A stretch of 64,000 nucleotides of DNA, taken from an uncultured Lachnospiraceae bacterium (lineage in GTDB: Bacteria; Bacillota; Clostridia; Lachnospirales; Lachnospiraceae). This document shows positions 34,628 through 44,328 of the stretch, piece by piece; position 1 is the stretch's first letter; each line of letters starts with the position of its first letter. Both the position numbers and the translations under genes were made by a program. Location of the stretch: positions 1 through 64,000 of the forward strand of contig CAKRPS010000001.1 in assembly GCA_934385475.1 (NCBI GenBank), in the 5' to 3' direction. A model generated the notes under the pieces. That model ran no database searches. It saw only the letters and a program-made list of their open reading frames with translations, and was not told the origin of the DNA.

Positions 34628-35962
34628 TCAATGTCCCAGCATATTTTCAATAAAAATTCCGTATCCCCGTGTCGGATCATTGACCAGTACATGGGTGACA
34701 GCACCGACAAATTTGCCATTCTGGATAATCGGACTGCCACTCATTCCCTGGATGATCCCTCCCGTCAGCGTCAGCAGCTTTTCATCCTTTACCTGGATCA
34801 CAAGCTCCCGGTTCACATTATTATGGTCTAAATGGATCTCCGTAATTTCCACATCATAAAATTCCGGTTCTCCTGTCACAGAGCAGATAATCTGTGCCGG
34901 TCCGGGACTGATCTCCTGTTTAAGGGCGATCGGGATTGGCTCATACAGACACTTTTCCTCCAATTCCTCATCGCAGATCCCAAAAATTCCCTCTGAGGTG
35001 TTCCTGGTAATCTCTCCGATCACATTGCTGCTGTCATACTCAATATAACCGGTCAGTTCTCCCGGTGTTCCATTCACTCCTCTGGTAATTCCCACAATCT
35101 CAGTCCGATACAGCGTTCCCTCTGCCAGATTCATGAGAATCGAGGTATCTATATCGTTGATCCCATGTCCGAGCGCACCAAAGTGGTGCTCTGCATCCTC
35201 GTAGGTCAAGGTACCGATACCCTGTGCATTATCCCGTATCCAGATACCCAGCTTCCACTCACTATTCTGATTCTGCTGTGCCGCTATCATCACATCCGAG
35301 ATATCCTCATTTCTCTTGATGGTAAGCACCATATCCTTCCCTTCGGATTCTTCCACCAGACGGATAAACTGCTTTTTGCTCTCAATATCCGTTCCGTCTA
35401 CCCGCAGGATATAGTCTCCCTTCTGCAAAATATATTTCGCAGGTGAGATTTTCTTCCCGGATTCACTCTCAAATTCCCCGGTTCCGACAACCAGAACGCC
35501 CTCGGTCTTTACATAGATTCCAATCGGCATCCCGGAAGGAATCAGCATTTTGTCTTTTATGACCTCTACATCTACATTTTTATAGGGAAGAACACCAAAG
35601 AGCCTGAGCTCCATCTGGTAATTGTCAATCTGACTGGCTCTGACCGTCACATCCCGCGAGAAATCCACATGAACGCTCTGTGAGACAACGTTTGTATACT
35701 CTTCAGAACCTTGCCTGTCCTTTTGGCTCTCTCCCCGTATGGCAGAGGCCTCTCTTGCCGGATCTCCTCCGTCAACTTTATAGATTTCCCCGGAAACCGG
35801 AACATGAAAATTCAGCTTCTGCTCCACACCGGCCCGTATTTTGATCGTAGATGGGATTTTATTCCAATAGGAATAGTATACGGCTGCGATCAGCGCGACA
35901 ACTGCGCCAGCCAGAATCATGTATAACAACGCCCGGTATGTGTGTTCTTTTTCCTTACTCAT
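34628..35962 (-). CDS. spoIVB: SpoIVB peptidase (S55), sporulation
   Basis: A serine peptidase secreted by the forespore that activates pro-sigma-K processing in Bacillus. The product has an N-terminal membrane segment, a PDZ domain (about 160-220) and the S55 domain with His266 (FGALGHGIND) and Ser408 (QGMSGSPI). ATG 35962 gives a 444-residue protein; TTG 35980 with a GAGAGG site upstream is an alternative start. A forespore-type promoter (36066-36095) lies upstream. Confidence 0.93.
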   Translation of the reverse strand: MSKEKEHTYRALLYMILAGAVVALIAAVYYSYWNKIPSTIKIRAGVEQKLNFHVPVSGEIYKVDGGDPAREASAIRGESQKDRQGSEEYTNVVSQSVHVDFSRDVTVRASQIDNYQMELRLFGVLPYKNVDVEVIKDKMLIPSGMPIGIYVKTEGVLVVGTGEFESESGKKISPAKYILQKGDYILRVDGTDIESKKQFIRLVEESEGKDMVLTIKRNEDISDVMIAAQQNQNSEWKLGIWIRDNAQGIGTLTYEDAEHHFGALGHGINDIDTSILMNLAEGTLYRTEIVGITRGVNGTPGELTGYIEYDSSNVIGEITRNTSEGIFGICDEELEEKCLYEPIPIALKQEISPGPAQIICSVTGEPEFYDVEITEIHLDHNNVNRELVIQVKDEKLLTLTGGIIQGMSGSPIIQNGKFVGAVTHVLVNDPTRGYGIFIENMLGH

Positions 35963-36041
35963 CTCCAATGCTCTGCCCAATTTTTCACATTCCTCTCTAA
36001 AGCCTGCTCCCGCGAGCAAACTTTCTATTACAAAATCAAAA

Positions 36042-36061
36042 GGACATACAAAAGTATGTCC
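36042..36061 (-). terminator. Hairpin after recN
   Basis: GGACATAC-TTTT-GTATGTCC, eight perfect pairs, followed by TTTTGATTTT. It is a modest intrinsic terminator for the long recN operon. The predicted spoIVB transcription start (near 36059) falls in its 5' arm. Confidence 0.65.
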
Positions 36062-36065
36062 CTTC

Positions 36066-36095
36066 TAGTATGTGAAAAAAAGTACAATTTCATTT
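36066..36095 (-). promoter_or_regulatory. Candidate forespore (sigma-F/G) promoter of spoIVB
   Basis: CATACTA (36066-36072) is a textbook -10 box of sigma-G/F. AAATG (36091-36095) is 18 bases upstream and fits the -35 consensus GHATR in four of five places. Confidence 0.5.
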
Positions 36096-36099
36096 GCGT

Positions 36100-37776
36100 T
36101 TATTTTGATTTTCTTGCCAATTCTTTCATTTCACGCGCATTATTAAGTACATTTTCCGTAATGCTTGCACCTCCCAGCATTCTGGCAAGTTCTTCCACGC
36201 TCTCTTCCTCGGAAAGTCTGCGGATATCCGTGACCGCTCTACCGTCTACCACCTGTTTTTCTATGCAGAAATGCTGATCTGCCATCGCAGCGATCTGCGG
36301 CAGATGGGTAATACAGATCAGTTGGTGATTTCTTCCAAGAATCCCCATTTTTTCAGAGACCTTCCAGGCCGTCTTGCCGCTGATCCCGGTGTCAATCTCA
36401 TCAAAAATCAATGTTTCAATCTGATCCTTGTCAGCAAGCACCGTCTTCAGCGCAAGCATGACTCTGGACAGTTCTCCTCCGCTCGCGACCTGCGCAAGCT
36501 CCTTCTTTTTTTCTCCCACATTCGTTGAGATCAGGAAAGTCACTCTGTCATAGCCTGTGGAAGACAGATGTTCTTCGGAAGCGTCCACCCGGATCTCAAA
36601 TTCCGCATTCTGAAAATTCAGATCCAACAGCACATTTTTCATTTCTGCTGAAAGACGCTCTGCGCTTTTTTTCCGCATTGCAGATATCTCACCACACAGA
36701 GACAGAATATTTTTCTTTAATTCCCGCACCCGCTCCTCCAGCGTTGCACGGTAGCTGTCATAGTCCCGGAATTTATCCAGAAGTGCCTGTGCGTCTTTCT
36801 GATACTCCAGAATCTTTGTAACGGAATCTCCGTATTTGGATTTCAGATGATTGATCAGATCAAGCCGTTTTTCTGTCCTGTCAAAGAGCTCCTCATCAAA
36901 ATCCATATCCGAAAGATAATCTGCCATCGCTCTATTGCAGTCGTTGAGAAGACTGTCAATATCCAGAAGCTGCCTCTCATACTCCTCTAACGTCTCATCA
37001 TATGCAGATACCGTTTTCAGTTCCCGGAGTGCCCTTCCGACACCGGCTCCTGCTCCGGTCTCCTCGTAACCGCACAGTCCATGCACTACTGTCAGAGCTT
37101 CCCGTATCTTCTGTCCATTCACAAGCTTCCGGTACAGCTTTTCTGCTTCTTCATCCTCCCCACCCCTGAGGTCTGCCTCCTGAATCTCATTCCATTCAAA
37201 TTCAGCTAACGCTGCCTCTCTCTTGCGGGTATCCTCGTCTACGGCACTCTCCTCCCACTCCCGCAGTGCCTTCTTATAGTCACTGTAGCACTCCTTCAAA
37301 AGTGCCCGTTTCTGCTCCATATCCCTGCCGGCATAGGCATCCAGAATCTCCTGTTGTTTTGCAGTCTGCAGCAGGGACTGATGCTCATGCTGTCCATGAA
37401 TATCAATCAATATCTCTGCCAGCTGTTTCAGCTGTCTGGCCGTAACTGCCTCTCCGCAAACCTTGCACACATTGCGTGAGGGCATAATTTTTCTCTGTAT
37501 GATAACCTGCCCGTCCTCGACCGGAAGGTCCAGCCTGCGGATCGCCTGCAGCTGTAACTCACTCTCCGGTTCAAAGATCAGCTCTACAAGGGCATACTCA
37601 GCCCCTTCCCGGATCAGTTCCTTGTCTGCCTTGGCTCCCAGAGCCAGATTGATCGATCCGATCAGAATCGATTTTCCTGCTCCGGTCTCTCCGGTCAGAA
37701 TATTTAAGCCTTTTCCAAATATCACTTCCGTCTCATCGATCAACGCCAGATTTTTCACATGTAAACTCTGCAGCAT
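36100..37776 (-). CDS. recN: DNA repair protein RecN
   Basis: A 558-residue SMC-like ATPase for double-strand break repair. Walker A is GETGAGKSIL (about 30-39), the middle is coiled coil (about 155-370), the ABC signature is VASGGELSRVMLALK and Walker B is ETLIFDEIDTGISG. It follows argR as in other Firmicutes (55 bases between them). The transcript likely ends at 36042-36061. Confidence 0.95.
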   Translation of the reverse strand: MLQSLHVKNLALIDETEVIFGKGLNILTGETGAGKSILIGSINLALGAKADKELIREGAEYALVELIFEPESELQLQAIRRLDLPVEDGQVIIQRKIMPSRNVCKVCGEAVTARQLKQLAEILIDIHGQHEHQSLLQTAKQQEILDAYAGRDMEQKRALLKECYSDYKKALREWEESAVDEDTRKREAALAEFEWNEIQEADLRGGEDEEAEKLYRKLVNGQKIREALTVVHGLCGYEETGAGAGVGRALRELKTVSAYDETLEEYERQLLDIDSLLNDCNRAMADYLSDMDFDEELFDRTEKRLDLINHLKSKYGDSVTKILEYQKDAQALLDKFRDYDSYRATLEERVRELKKNILSLCGEISAMRKKSAERLSAEMKNVLLDLNFQNAEFEIRVDASEEHLSSTGYDRVTFLISTNVGEKKKELAQVASGGELSRVMLALKTVLADKDQIETLIFDEIDTGISGKTAWKVSEKMGILGRNHQLICITHLPQIAAMADQHFCIEKQVVDGRAVTDIRRLSEEESVEELARMLGGASITENVLNNAREMKELARKSK

Positions 37777-37831
37777 CTTGTCACCTCATATGTATTCTCT
37801 CCGCGCAAACCTTTGCAAATACATATTGTTC

Positions 37832-38287
37832 CTATAACTCCTGTATCATTCTGTGCAGCATATCCCTGACCGCCTTTGCATCCTCCTGGCTTCGCATAGC
37901 CGCCATGATCGTGTTATCTCCCGCGATACAGCCGACGATCTCCGTCAGCTTCAGGGCATCGATCGCCGCAGCCACCGCCATAGCCATTCCGGACACGGTC
38001 TTCACCACCAGAAGATTCTGCGCTGTCTCCATCGAAATATATCCTTCCTTCAGAACCCGGATATACTTGTCACTGAGCTGTGCCTCCTCATGCCGGTATG
38101 CCACATATTTCTGCTTTCCGCTGCTCCCCGGAAACTTTGACAGCTTCAGTTCGCGGATATCCCTGGAAACCGTTGCCTGCGTAACCGGATAACCGGCCTC
38201 CCTCAATCTGTCTGCCAGTTCTTCCTGCGTCTCAATATCATATTCGTCAATCAGTTCGATGATCTTTGCATGTCTGTTCTTTTTCAC
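37832..38287 (-). CDS. argR: Arginine repressor ArgR/AhrC
   Basis: A 151-residue regulator. The N-terminal winged helix holds DIETQEELADRLREAGYPVTQ and TVSRDIRELKL; the C-terminal oligomer and arginine-binding part shows GMAMAVAAAID and GCIAGDNTIMAAMRS, in which the acidic GDNT binds arginine. It controls arginine synthesis and breakdown genes. It is 13 bases after nadK. Confidence 0.95.
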   Translation of the reverse strand: MKKNRHAKIIELIDEYDIETQEELADRLREAGYPVTQATVSRDIRELKLSKFPGSSGKQKYVAYRHEEAQLSDKYIRVLKEGYISMETAQNLLVVKTVSGMAMAVAAAIDALKLTEIVGCIAGDNTIMAAMRSQEDAKAVRDMLHRMIQEL

Positions 38288-38300
38288 TCTGCCACCTCAT

Positions 38301-39170
38301 CTACTCACTCATTTTCTTATGCAGAACGGACAAAAAGCTTTCCGAATTTACTTTCAAAAAGCCTACTGTCCTGGATGCCTTTTTTATCTCGATACGGTCT
38401 CCTGTCCGCATCGTCTTTTTGTGGCTTCCGTCAAAGCTTGCCTCCACAGTCTGCGTACCGTTGTCACGTCCCTGCGGGATTTCTATGACAACCTCATCCT
38501 CCGGAGAAAGCACGATGCTTCGGGTATTAAGTGTATGCGGACAGATCGGTGTGAGCAGAAGCAGTCTTGCCTGAGGCTCTACGATCGGTCCACCCGCCGA
38601 CATATTATATCCGGTGGAACCGGTCGGCGTTGCCACGATCATGCCGTCCGCACTGTAAGAGTTGAGAAACTGCCCATTCACAAAAATCCGCAAAGTCAGA
38701 ATCTGCAGGGAACCGCATCTGGAGATCACGATATCATTGAGTGCAAAGTCCTGCCCCTCTGTCTCCTGCGCATCTGCATTTTCCCGGCAGATCCTGCCCT
38801 CCAGTACCATGCGTTCTTCCCTTTCACAGGAATCCTTGAGCAGTCTGTCCAGTATCTGCTCGACATTCTCCATATCGGCCTCTGCCAGATAACCCAACGT
38901 ACCTAAGTTGATCCCAAGCAGTGGAATTTCCGTTTCAAAGGTATCTCTTGCCGCCTGTAAAAGTGTCCCATCTCCCCCGAGAACCAGAATGCAGCTATCA
39001 ACCTCCGGCCGCAGTCTTCTGTTGTCACTTCCATCCTGCGCGGGCACAAAATAAGTCTCATCCACACAGACCGTCTCCGCTCCGTGCTCCTCCAGATACT
39101 TCTGTATTCTCTTCGTATGAATCCCCTGTGGATCTTTCATCCGATTGGTGATCAGAAAGAATTTATTCAT
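38301..39170 (-). CDS. nadK: NAD kinase
   Basis: Phosphorylates NAD to NADP. The 289-residue protein has the catalytic LGGDGTLLQAARD, NLGTLGYLAE, and GSTGYNMSAGGPI motifs. It lies 3 bases from tlyA in the conserved tlyA-nadK-argR-recN row. Confidence 0.95.
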   Translation of the reverse strand: MNKFFLITNRMKDPQGIHTKRIQKYLEEHGAETVCVDETYFVPAQDGSDNRRLRPEVDSCILVLGGDGTLLQAARDTFETEIPLLGINLGTLGYLAEADMENVEQILDRLLKDSCEREERMVLEGRICRENADAQETEGQDFALNDIVISRCGSLQILTLRIFVNGQFLNSYSADGMIVATPTGSTGYNMSAGGPIVEPQARLLLLTPICPHTLNTRSIVLSPEDEVVIEIPQGRDNGTQTVEASFDGSHKKTMRTGDRIEIKKASRTVGFLKVNSESFLSVLHKKMSE

Positions 39171-39173
39171 TGG

Positions 39174-40073
39174 TCATTTTGCCTCGTCCAAAGCGCCATG
39201 CGCCTGTTTTACTATCTCTGAAATGCTGTCTTTAAAATCCTCATCCCATGATCTGCCGGTGCACCCCTCTATCTTTTCCGCAAGCTGCTTCTCGGCCTCT
39301 GCCTCCGTCCATTCAAGAACCTCCGCGTCAACACCTTCCTGCTTCTCCAGATAAACCAGATACTCTATATTGCCCTCCGGTCCCTTCACCGGTGAGTATG
39401 TCAGTCCGCACACCTGAAATCCAACCAAGGCCGCATAATCCACTACCTTGTGAATTACCTCCTCGTGAATCTCCGGTTCCCGGACAACTCCTTTCTTTCC
39501 AACCTTCTCTCTCCCCGCCTCAAACTGGGGCTTGATCAGACATACCATATGCCCTTTCTCTTTCAGAAGATTTCTTGCCGGTATCAGGATCTTGGTCAGC
39601 GAGATAAAGGAAACATCCACAGAAGCAAAATCGATCATTTCACCGATATCCTCATAGGTGACATAGCGGAAGTTTGTCTTTTCCATGCATACCACCCGCT
39701 CGTCCATACGCAGCTTCCACGCAAGCTGTCCATGTCCGACATCGACTGCAAAAACCTTGCTCGCACCGTTCTGCAGCATACAGTCCGTAAAGCCACCTGT
39801 CGAAGCGCCAATGTCCATACAGATACATCCCTGCAAGCTGATGGGAAAGGTGTCCATTGCCTTCTCCAGCTTGAGTCCGCCACGGCTGACATATTTCAGC
39901 GTACTTCCCTTTACCTCAAGCTGTTGTATCTTACTCTCGTCAAAGGTCGTTCCTGCCTTATCCTCCCTCTGTCCATTCACAAATACATTGCCAGTCATCA
40001 GGAGTGTTTTTGCTTTTTCGCGCGACTGTGCCAGTCCGCGTTTTACCAAAATAACATCTAATCGTTCTTTCAT
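39174..40073 (-). CDS. tlyA: TlyA family rRNA 2'-O-methyltransferase
   Basis: A 299-residue enzyme with an N-terminal S4 domain (RLDVILVKRGLAQSREKAKTL) and an FtsJ-like SAM domain with MDIGASTGGFTDCML. TlyA proteins methylate ribose positions of 16S and 23S rRNA and can affect capreomycin sensitivity. It starts 3 bases after dxs. Confidence 0.93.
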   Translation of the reverse strand: MKERLDVILVKRGLAQSREKAKTLLMTGNVFVNGQREDKAGTTFDESKIQQLEVKGSTLKYVSRGGLKLEKAMDTFPISLQGCICMDIGASTGGFTDCMLQNGASKVFAVDVGHGQLAWKLRMDERVVCMEKTNFRYVTYEDIGEMIDFASVDVSFISLTKILIPARNLLKEKGHMVCLIKPQFEAGREKVGKKGVVREPEIHEEVIHKVVDYAALVGFQVCGLTYSPVKGPEGNIEYLVYLEKQEGVDAEVLEWTEAEAEKQLAEKIEGCTGRSWDEDFKDSISEIVKQAHGALDEAK

Positions 40074-40076
40074 ACT

Positions 40077-41951
40077 CTATTTTGCCGCCACCATGATATA
40101 TCGCGTTATCACCTTCGCCGTGATGGAATCCGCATCCATTCCGATTTCCTGTTTCAAAAGATCTACATTTCCATGCTCCACATACTCATCCGGTATCCCG
40201 ATGTTCAGCACACAGCACGGCACATCCAGTTCATCCACAAAGGCGCGGACCCGCTCTCCGAATCCACCGCTCAGAACATTTTCTTCCATTGTGACAATCA
40301 GCTTGTGCTCTTTGACTGCCTCCCGTATTGCCTCTTCATCGATCGGTTTGACAAACCGGGCATTGGTCAATGAGCAGGAATAGCCACGCTCCTTGAGCTG
40401 CCTTCTCACTTCCTCTGCAACCTTAACCATACTACCAACCGCTAACAGCAGGATATCCTCTTCCTCATAGATCGACTCACTTTTGCCATACTCTATCGGC
40501 ATCCGGAAATCCTTCAGACCGTCATAGGCTTCCCCTCTGGGATAGCGGATGGCGATCGGAGCCTCAAAGTCCACCGCAAATTTCACCATATCAGACAGCT
40601 CCCATTTATTCTTGGGTGCCATAATGTGCATGTTCGGGATCGACGACAGATAAGAGAGATCGAAAATACCCTGATGTGTCTCCCCATCGCTTCCGACCAG
40701 TCCTGCCCGGTCTATCGCAAAGGTAACCGGAAGGTTCTGGATACAGACATCATGCAGGATCTGGTCATAGGCTCTTTGCAGGAAAGAAGAGTAGATCGCC
40801 ACAATGGGCTTCATCCCTCCGGCTGCCAGACCCGCGGCAAAGGTTACCGCATGCTCCTCGGCAATGCCGACATCAAAAAAACGCTCCGGGTACATGTTCC
40901 GGAATCTTTTCAGTCCGGTACCGTCCGCCATAGCCGCCGTGATGGCAACCACCTGCTCATCTCTCTGTCCAAGCTTACACATAACGGTCGAAAAAATATC
41001 TGTATAATTTGCCTTGTTTCTCGGTTTACTGGGAATTCCGGTCTCAATGTCAAACGGCTCTGCCCCATGGAATCTGGCCGGATGCCTCTCTGCCGGTCCA
41101 TAGCCACGCCCTTTTTGTGTGATGACATGTACCAGAACCGCACCTTTTATTTTCTTCGCCTCGCCGAGCATCCGCACCATCGCACGGATATCATGACCAT
41201 CCACAGGCCCCAGATAGGTAACTCCCATATCCTCAAAGAACATCCCCGGCACAACCAGCTGTTTGAAGCTGCTCTTTGCACGCCGGATCTGTGAAACAAC
41301 TTTGTCGCCATACTTGGACTTGCCATGCAGGGAGTTATAGACTCCCTCCTTCAACTCCAGATAGGTGTCCGCTGTACGGATGGAGTTCAGGTATTTGGAC
41401 ACTCCACCTACATTTTCTGAGATGGACATATTGTTGTCGTTGAGTACCACAATAAAATTGGTCTCCAGTCTGGAAGCATTGTTCAGCGCTTCATATGCCA
41501 TTCCTCCGGTCATGGAACCATCTCCGATCACAGAGACGATGGTATTCTTTTTGCCCTGAATATCACGCGCTTTCACCATCCCCAGCCCGGCTGAGATCGA
41601 TGTGGAGCTGTGTCCCGTATCAAAGCTGTCGCACGCACTTTCCTTGCGCTTGGGAAATCCGCTCATTCCTCCAAACTTACGCAGGGTCGCAAATCCCTCT
41701 CTCCGTCCTGTCAAAAGCTTATGGGTATAGGACTGGTGCCCCACATCCCAGATAATCTTATCCTCCGGCAGGTTGAGCGCCAGATGAAGCGCCATCGTCA
41801 ACTCGACCGCTCCCAGATTGGAACCCAGATGTCCTCCTGTCACACTGATCGTGTGAATCAGGAAATCCCGGATTTCCTGTGCCAAAGCTGCATAATCCTT
41901 CTCGGATATTTTCTTTATGTCATTTTCCTGACGTATTTTATCTAACAGCAT
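40077..41951 (-). CDS. dxs: 1-deoxy-D-xylulose-5-phosphate synthase
   Basis: The first enzyme of the MEP isoprenoid pathway; joins pyruvate and glyceraldehyde-3-phosphate with thiamine diphosphate. The 624-residue protein shows DVGHQSYTHKLLTGR, GDGSMTGGMAYEALNNA (ThDP motif) and AEEHAVTFAAGLA (proton-relay Glu). It stands 9 bases after ispA, with which it acts in isoprenoid synthesis. Confidence 0.96.
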   Translation of the reverse strand: MLLDKIRQENDIKKISEKDYAALAQEIRDFLIHTISVTGGHLGSNLGAVELTMALHLALNLPEDKIIWDVGHQSYTHKLLTGRREGFATLRKFGGMSGFPKRKESACDSFDTGHSSTSISAGLGMVKARDIQGKKNTIVSVIGDGSMTGGMAYEALNNASRLETNFIVVLNDNNMSISENVGGVSKYLNSIRTADTYLELKEGVYNSLHGKSKYGDKVVSQIRRAKSSFKQLVVPGMFFEDMGVTYLGPVDGHDIRAMVRMLGEAKKIKGAVLVHVITQKGRGYGPAERHPARFHGAEPFDIETGIPSKPRNKANYTDIFSTVMCKLGQRDEQVVAITAAMADGTGLKRFRNMYPERFFDVGIAEEHAVTFAAGLAAGGMKPIVAIYSSFLQRAYDQILHDVCIQNLPVTFAIDRAGLVGSDGETHQGIFDLSYLSSIPNMHIMAPKNKWELSDMVKFAVDFEAPIAIRYPRGEAYDGLKDFRMPIEYGKSESIYEEEDILLLAVGSMVKVAEEVRRQLKERGYSCSLTNARFVKPIDEEAIREAVKEHKLIVTMEENVLSGGFGERVRAFVDELDVPCCVLNIGIPDEYVEHGNVDLLKQEIGMDADSITAKVITRYIMVAAK

Positions 41952-41960
41952 AGTATGCTC

Positions 41961-42863
41961 CTACTTTTCTCTGGAAATGAGCTGCACGATCAGTTCCTCC
42001 AGAAACTCATTTCTGTTTGTAAACGATGAGAGGATTTTCACAGCCTCCCGTGAAATCGCCTCAACCTGCGCCTTGGACTCCTCCAGGCCATGCATGGTGA
42101 CATAGGTCAGCTTATGATTTTTCTCATCACTGCCGACCGCTTTTCCCAAAACCGCAAGGCTGCCTGTCACATCCAGTATATCATCCTGGATCTGGAACGC
42201 GATCCCGATATCCGAAGCACATTTTTCTATCTGGGTGATCTGGGACTCCTGCGCTCCTGCAAGAACTGCCCCGATCGTCATGGCACTCTCGATCAGAGCT
42301 GCCGTCTTATGCTCATGAATGAAAAGCAACTCCTCCTCCGTAACATTGTCTCCCTTTTCCTCTGCCTCCAGATCTGCACACTGTCCACCGATCATTCCGT
42401 AGATTCCCGCCTTTTTGGCAAGAATCTGCATGGCCTTTGTCATCCTCTGATAATCAGCGAGATCCTCCGCTTCGTCAAAGGCCCTTGCTGCTGTCTCAAA
42501 AGCATAATTGAGCAGCCCGTCACCGGCCAATACCGCCATACCTTCTCCATATACCACGTGAGTTGTTTTCCTGCCTCTGCGGTACTCGTCATTGTCCATT
42601 GCCGGCAGATCGTCATGTACCAGTGAGTAATTGTGGATCATCTCTATTGCCGCCATAAAGGCCTCAAGGCCCTTCACTTCTCCTCCGAACAGACTTGCAG
42701 TCTCTGCCATCAGGATCGGACGCAGTCTCTTTCCTCCGGCCAGGATCGAATAATTCATGGCTTCCAGCACCCTTTTCTGATATCCCTCCTCCACAGGAAG
42801 GTACCTGTTCAGAATATCCTCTGTCTCTTTGATCTTTGCGCTCAGTTTTTCATTAAAACTCAT
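41961..42863 (-). CDS. ispA: Farnesyl/geranylgeranyl diphosphate synthase
   Basis: A trans-isoprenyl diphosphate synthase of about 300 residues. It has GGKRLRP, the first Asp-rich motif DDLPAMD, GQCADLEAEEK and the second Asp-rich motif DDILD. ATG 42863 (MSFNEKLSAK) has GAGGGTG 6 bases upstream and overlaps the xseB stop; the frame extends to 42881. FPP is the expected main product in this gene context. Confidence 0.94.
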   Translation of the reverse strand: MSFNEKLSAKIKETEDILNRYLPVEEGYQKRVLEAMNYSILAGGKRLRPILMAETASLFGGEVKGLEAFMAAIEMIHNYSLVHDDLPAMDNDEYRRGRKTTHVVYGEGMAVLAGDGLLNYAFETAARAFDEAEDLADYQRMTKAMQILAKKAGIYGMIGGQCADLEAEEKGDNVTEEELLFIHEHKTAALIESAMTIGAVLAGAQESQITQIEKCASDIGIAFQIQDDILDVTGSLAVLGKAVGSDEKNHKLTYVTMHGLEESKAQVEAISREAVKILSSFTNRNEFLEELIVQLISREK

Positions 42864-43092
42864 TAAGGTCACCCTCTTCATCTATTTTCATTACTTTCTT
42901 TTCCACTCCGTCGATCGCATCATTGCAATATTTCAACAGCTGCATCCCTTTGTGGTATTCCCGGAAGGAATCCTCCAACGTGATCTCATCATCCTCCAGA
43001 TCGGCAATGATCTTCTCAATCTCTGTAAAAGCGTCCTCCAGTGACAATCCAGTCATATTTTCAGACGTTATCTGTTTCTGTTCTTCCATCAC
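42853..43092 (-). CDS. xseB: Exodeoxyribonuclease VII small subunit
   Basis: A 79-residue subunit. The family core is seen as LSLEDAFTEIEKIIADLEDD and LEDSFREYHKGMQLLKYC. It is needed with XseA for single-strand DNA exonuclease activity. It overlaps both xseA (32 bases) and ispA (11 bases). Confidence 0.93.
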   Translation of the reverse strand: MMEEQKQITSENMTGLSLEDAFTEIEKIIADLEDDEITLEDSFREYHKGMQLLKYCNDAIDGVEKKVMKIDEEGDLNEF

Positions 43093-44308
43093 TTTCTCCT
43101 ATCTTCCACGGGCCGGTCGAACAGATCTCTGCTTCCATACGCCCGTCTCTGACATAAATCTCCACCTTATCTCCCACTTTCACCTTCCGGGTCGAGGAAA
43201 TGGTATTTCCCTTTTCATCTGCCACATAGGAATAGCCCTGGTTCAGCTTGTCAAGTGGTGAAAGCCCTCTCATCTGTTCGATCAGAAGTTCCAGCGTATG
43301 CCGCTTTCCGACCAGTGTACGTTGCATCAGCTCCTGCAGCCTATCCTCCATGGATACCAGCATCGTCCGTTTCATGCGTATCTGCCCGACAGGACTTACA
43401 CTGCGGAGCCGCAGCGCATAATTTTCACACCTGCTCCGATAGACTGCGGTGATCCTTCTTTGCAAATGCTGCAAGGTATACGCATACTCCTCCATACGCT
43501 CTTTCAGCTTCTCCATATCACAGACCGCCAGCTCTGCTGCCGCCGAAGGTGTCGGAGCCCTCAGATCCGCCACATAATCTGCGATTGTCGTGTCCGTCTC
43601 ATGGCCGACTGCTGAAATAATGGGAATTGCACAGTCAAAAATAGCCTGTGCAACAATCTCTTCATTGAAAGCCCACAGATCCTCTATGGAACCACCGCCT
43701 CTGCCAACAATAATCGTGTCAACGCCGTAATTCTCCAGTGCACGAATCCCCCTTACAATGCTTCCGGGAGCTTCCGTCCCCTGAACAATGGCAGGATATA
43801 ATATGATCTGGATATACGGATTTCTTCTCTTGGCAATATTGATAATATCCCGCACTGCCGCTCCGGTAGGAGCCGTCACCACGCCCAATGTCGAAATATA
43901 TCTCGGAATGGGCTGCTTGTACTCCTGTGCAAACATCCCTCGTTCCTCAAGCTCACGTTTCAGCTTCTCATACCGTTCATACAGCGCTCCGATTCCATCG
44001 CGTTCTACCTGTTTTACGTACAACTGATAGCGGCCATCCCGTTCATAGACATCCACTGTTCCGGTTGCCACGACCTGCTGTCCATCTTCCAGTCGAAATG
44101 CCAGATTTGCACGGCTGGATGCAAACATAACGCATGCTATGTTTCCTTTTGCATCCTTTAATGTAAAATAAATATGTCCAGAGGAATGATACTTGCAATT
44201 ACTGACCTCTCCCTTGACAGACAGCGATTGCAGTACAAAATCCTGCGTGAACATATTTTTGATGTAAGAATTTATTTGTGCAACTGTATAGATATTCTGC
44301 TTTTTCAT
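43061..44308 (-). CDS. xseA: Exodeoxyribonuclease VII large subunit
   Basis: The catalytic subunit, 415 residues. An N-terminal OB fold (QSLSVKGEVSNCKYHSSGHIYFTLKDA) is followed by the catalytic part with GVVTAPTGAAVRDI, DTIIVGRGGGSIEDLWAFN and AVGHETDTTIADYVADLRAPTPSAAAE, and a coiled-coil C-terminus that binds XseB. It is 20 bases after nusB. Confidence 0.95.
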   Translation of the reverse strand: MKKQNIYTVAQINSYIKNMFTQDFVLQSLSVKGEVSNCKYHSSGHIYFTLKDAKGNIACVMFASSRANLAFRLEDGQQVVATGTVDVYERDGRYQLYVKQVERDGIGALYERYEKLKRELEERGMFAQEYKQPIPRYISTLGVVTAPTGAAVRDIINIAKRRNPYIQIILYPAIVQGTEAPGSIVRGIRALENYGVDTIIVGRGGGSIEDLWAFNEEIVAQAIFDCAIPIISAVGHETDTTIADYVADLRAPTPSAAAELAVCDMEKLKERMEEYAYTLQHLQRRITAVYRSRCENYALRLRSVSPVGQIRMKRTMLVSMEDRLQELMQRTLVGKRHTLELLIEQMRGLSPLDKLNQGYSYVADEKGNTISSTRKVKVGDKVEIYVRDGRMEAEICSTGPWKIGESDGRTETDNV

Positions 44309-44328
44309 ACTCTGTCTGCCATCCGGAA

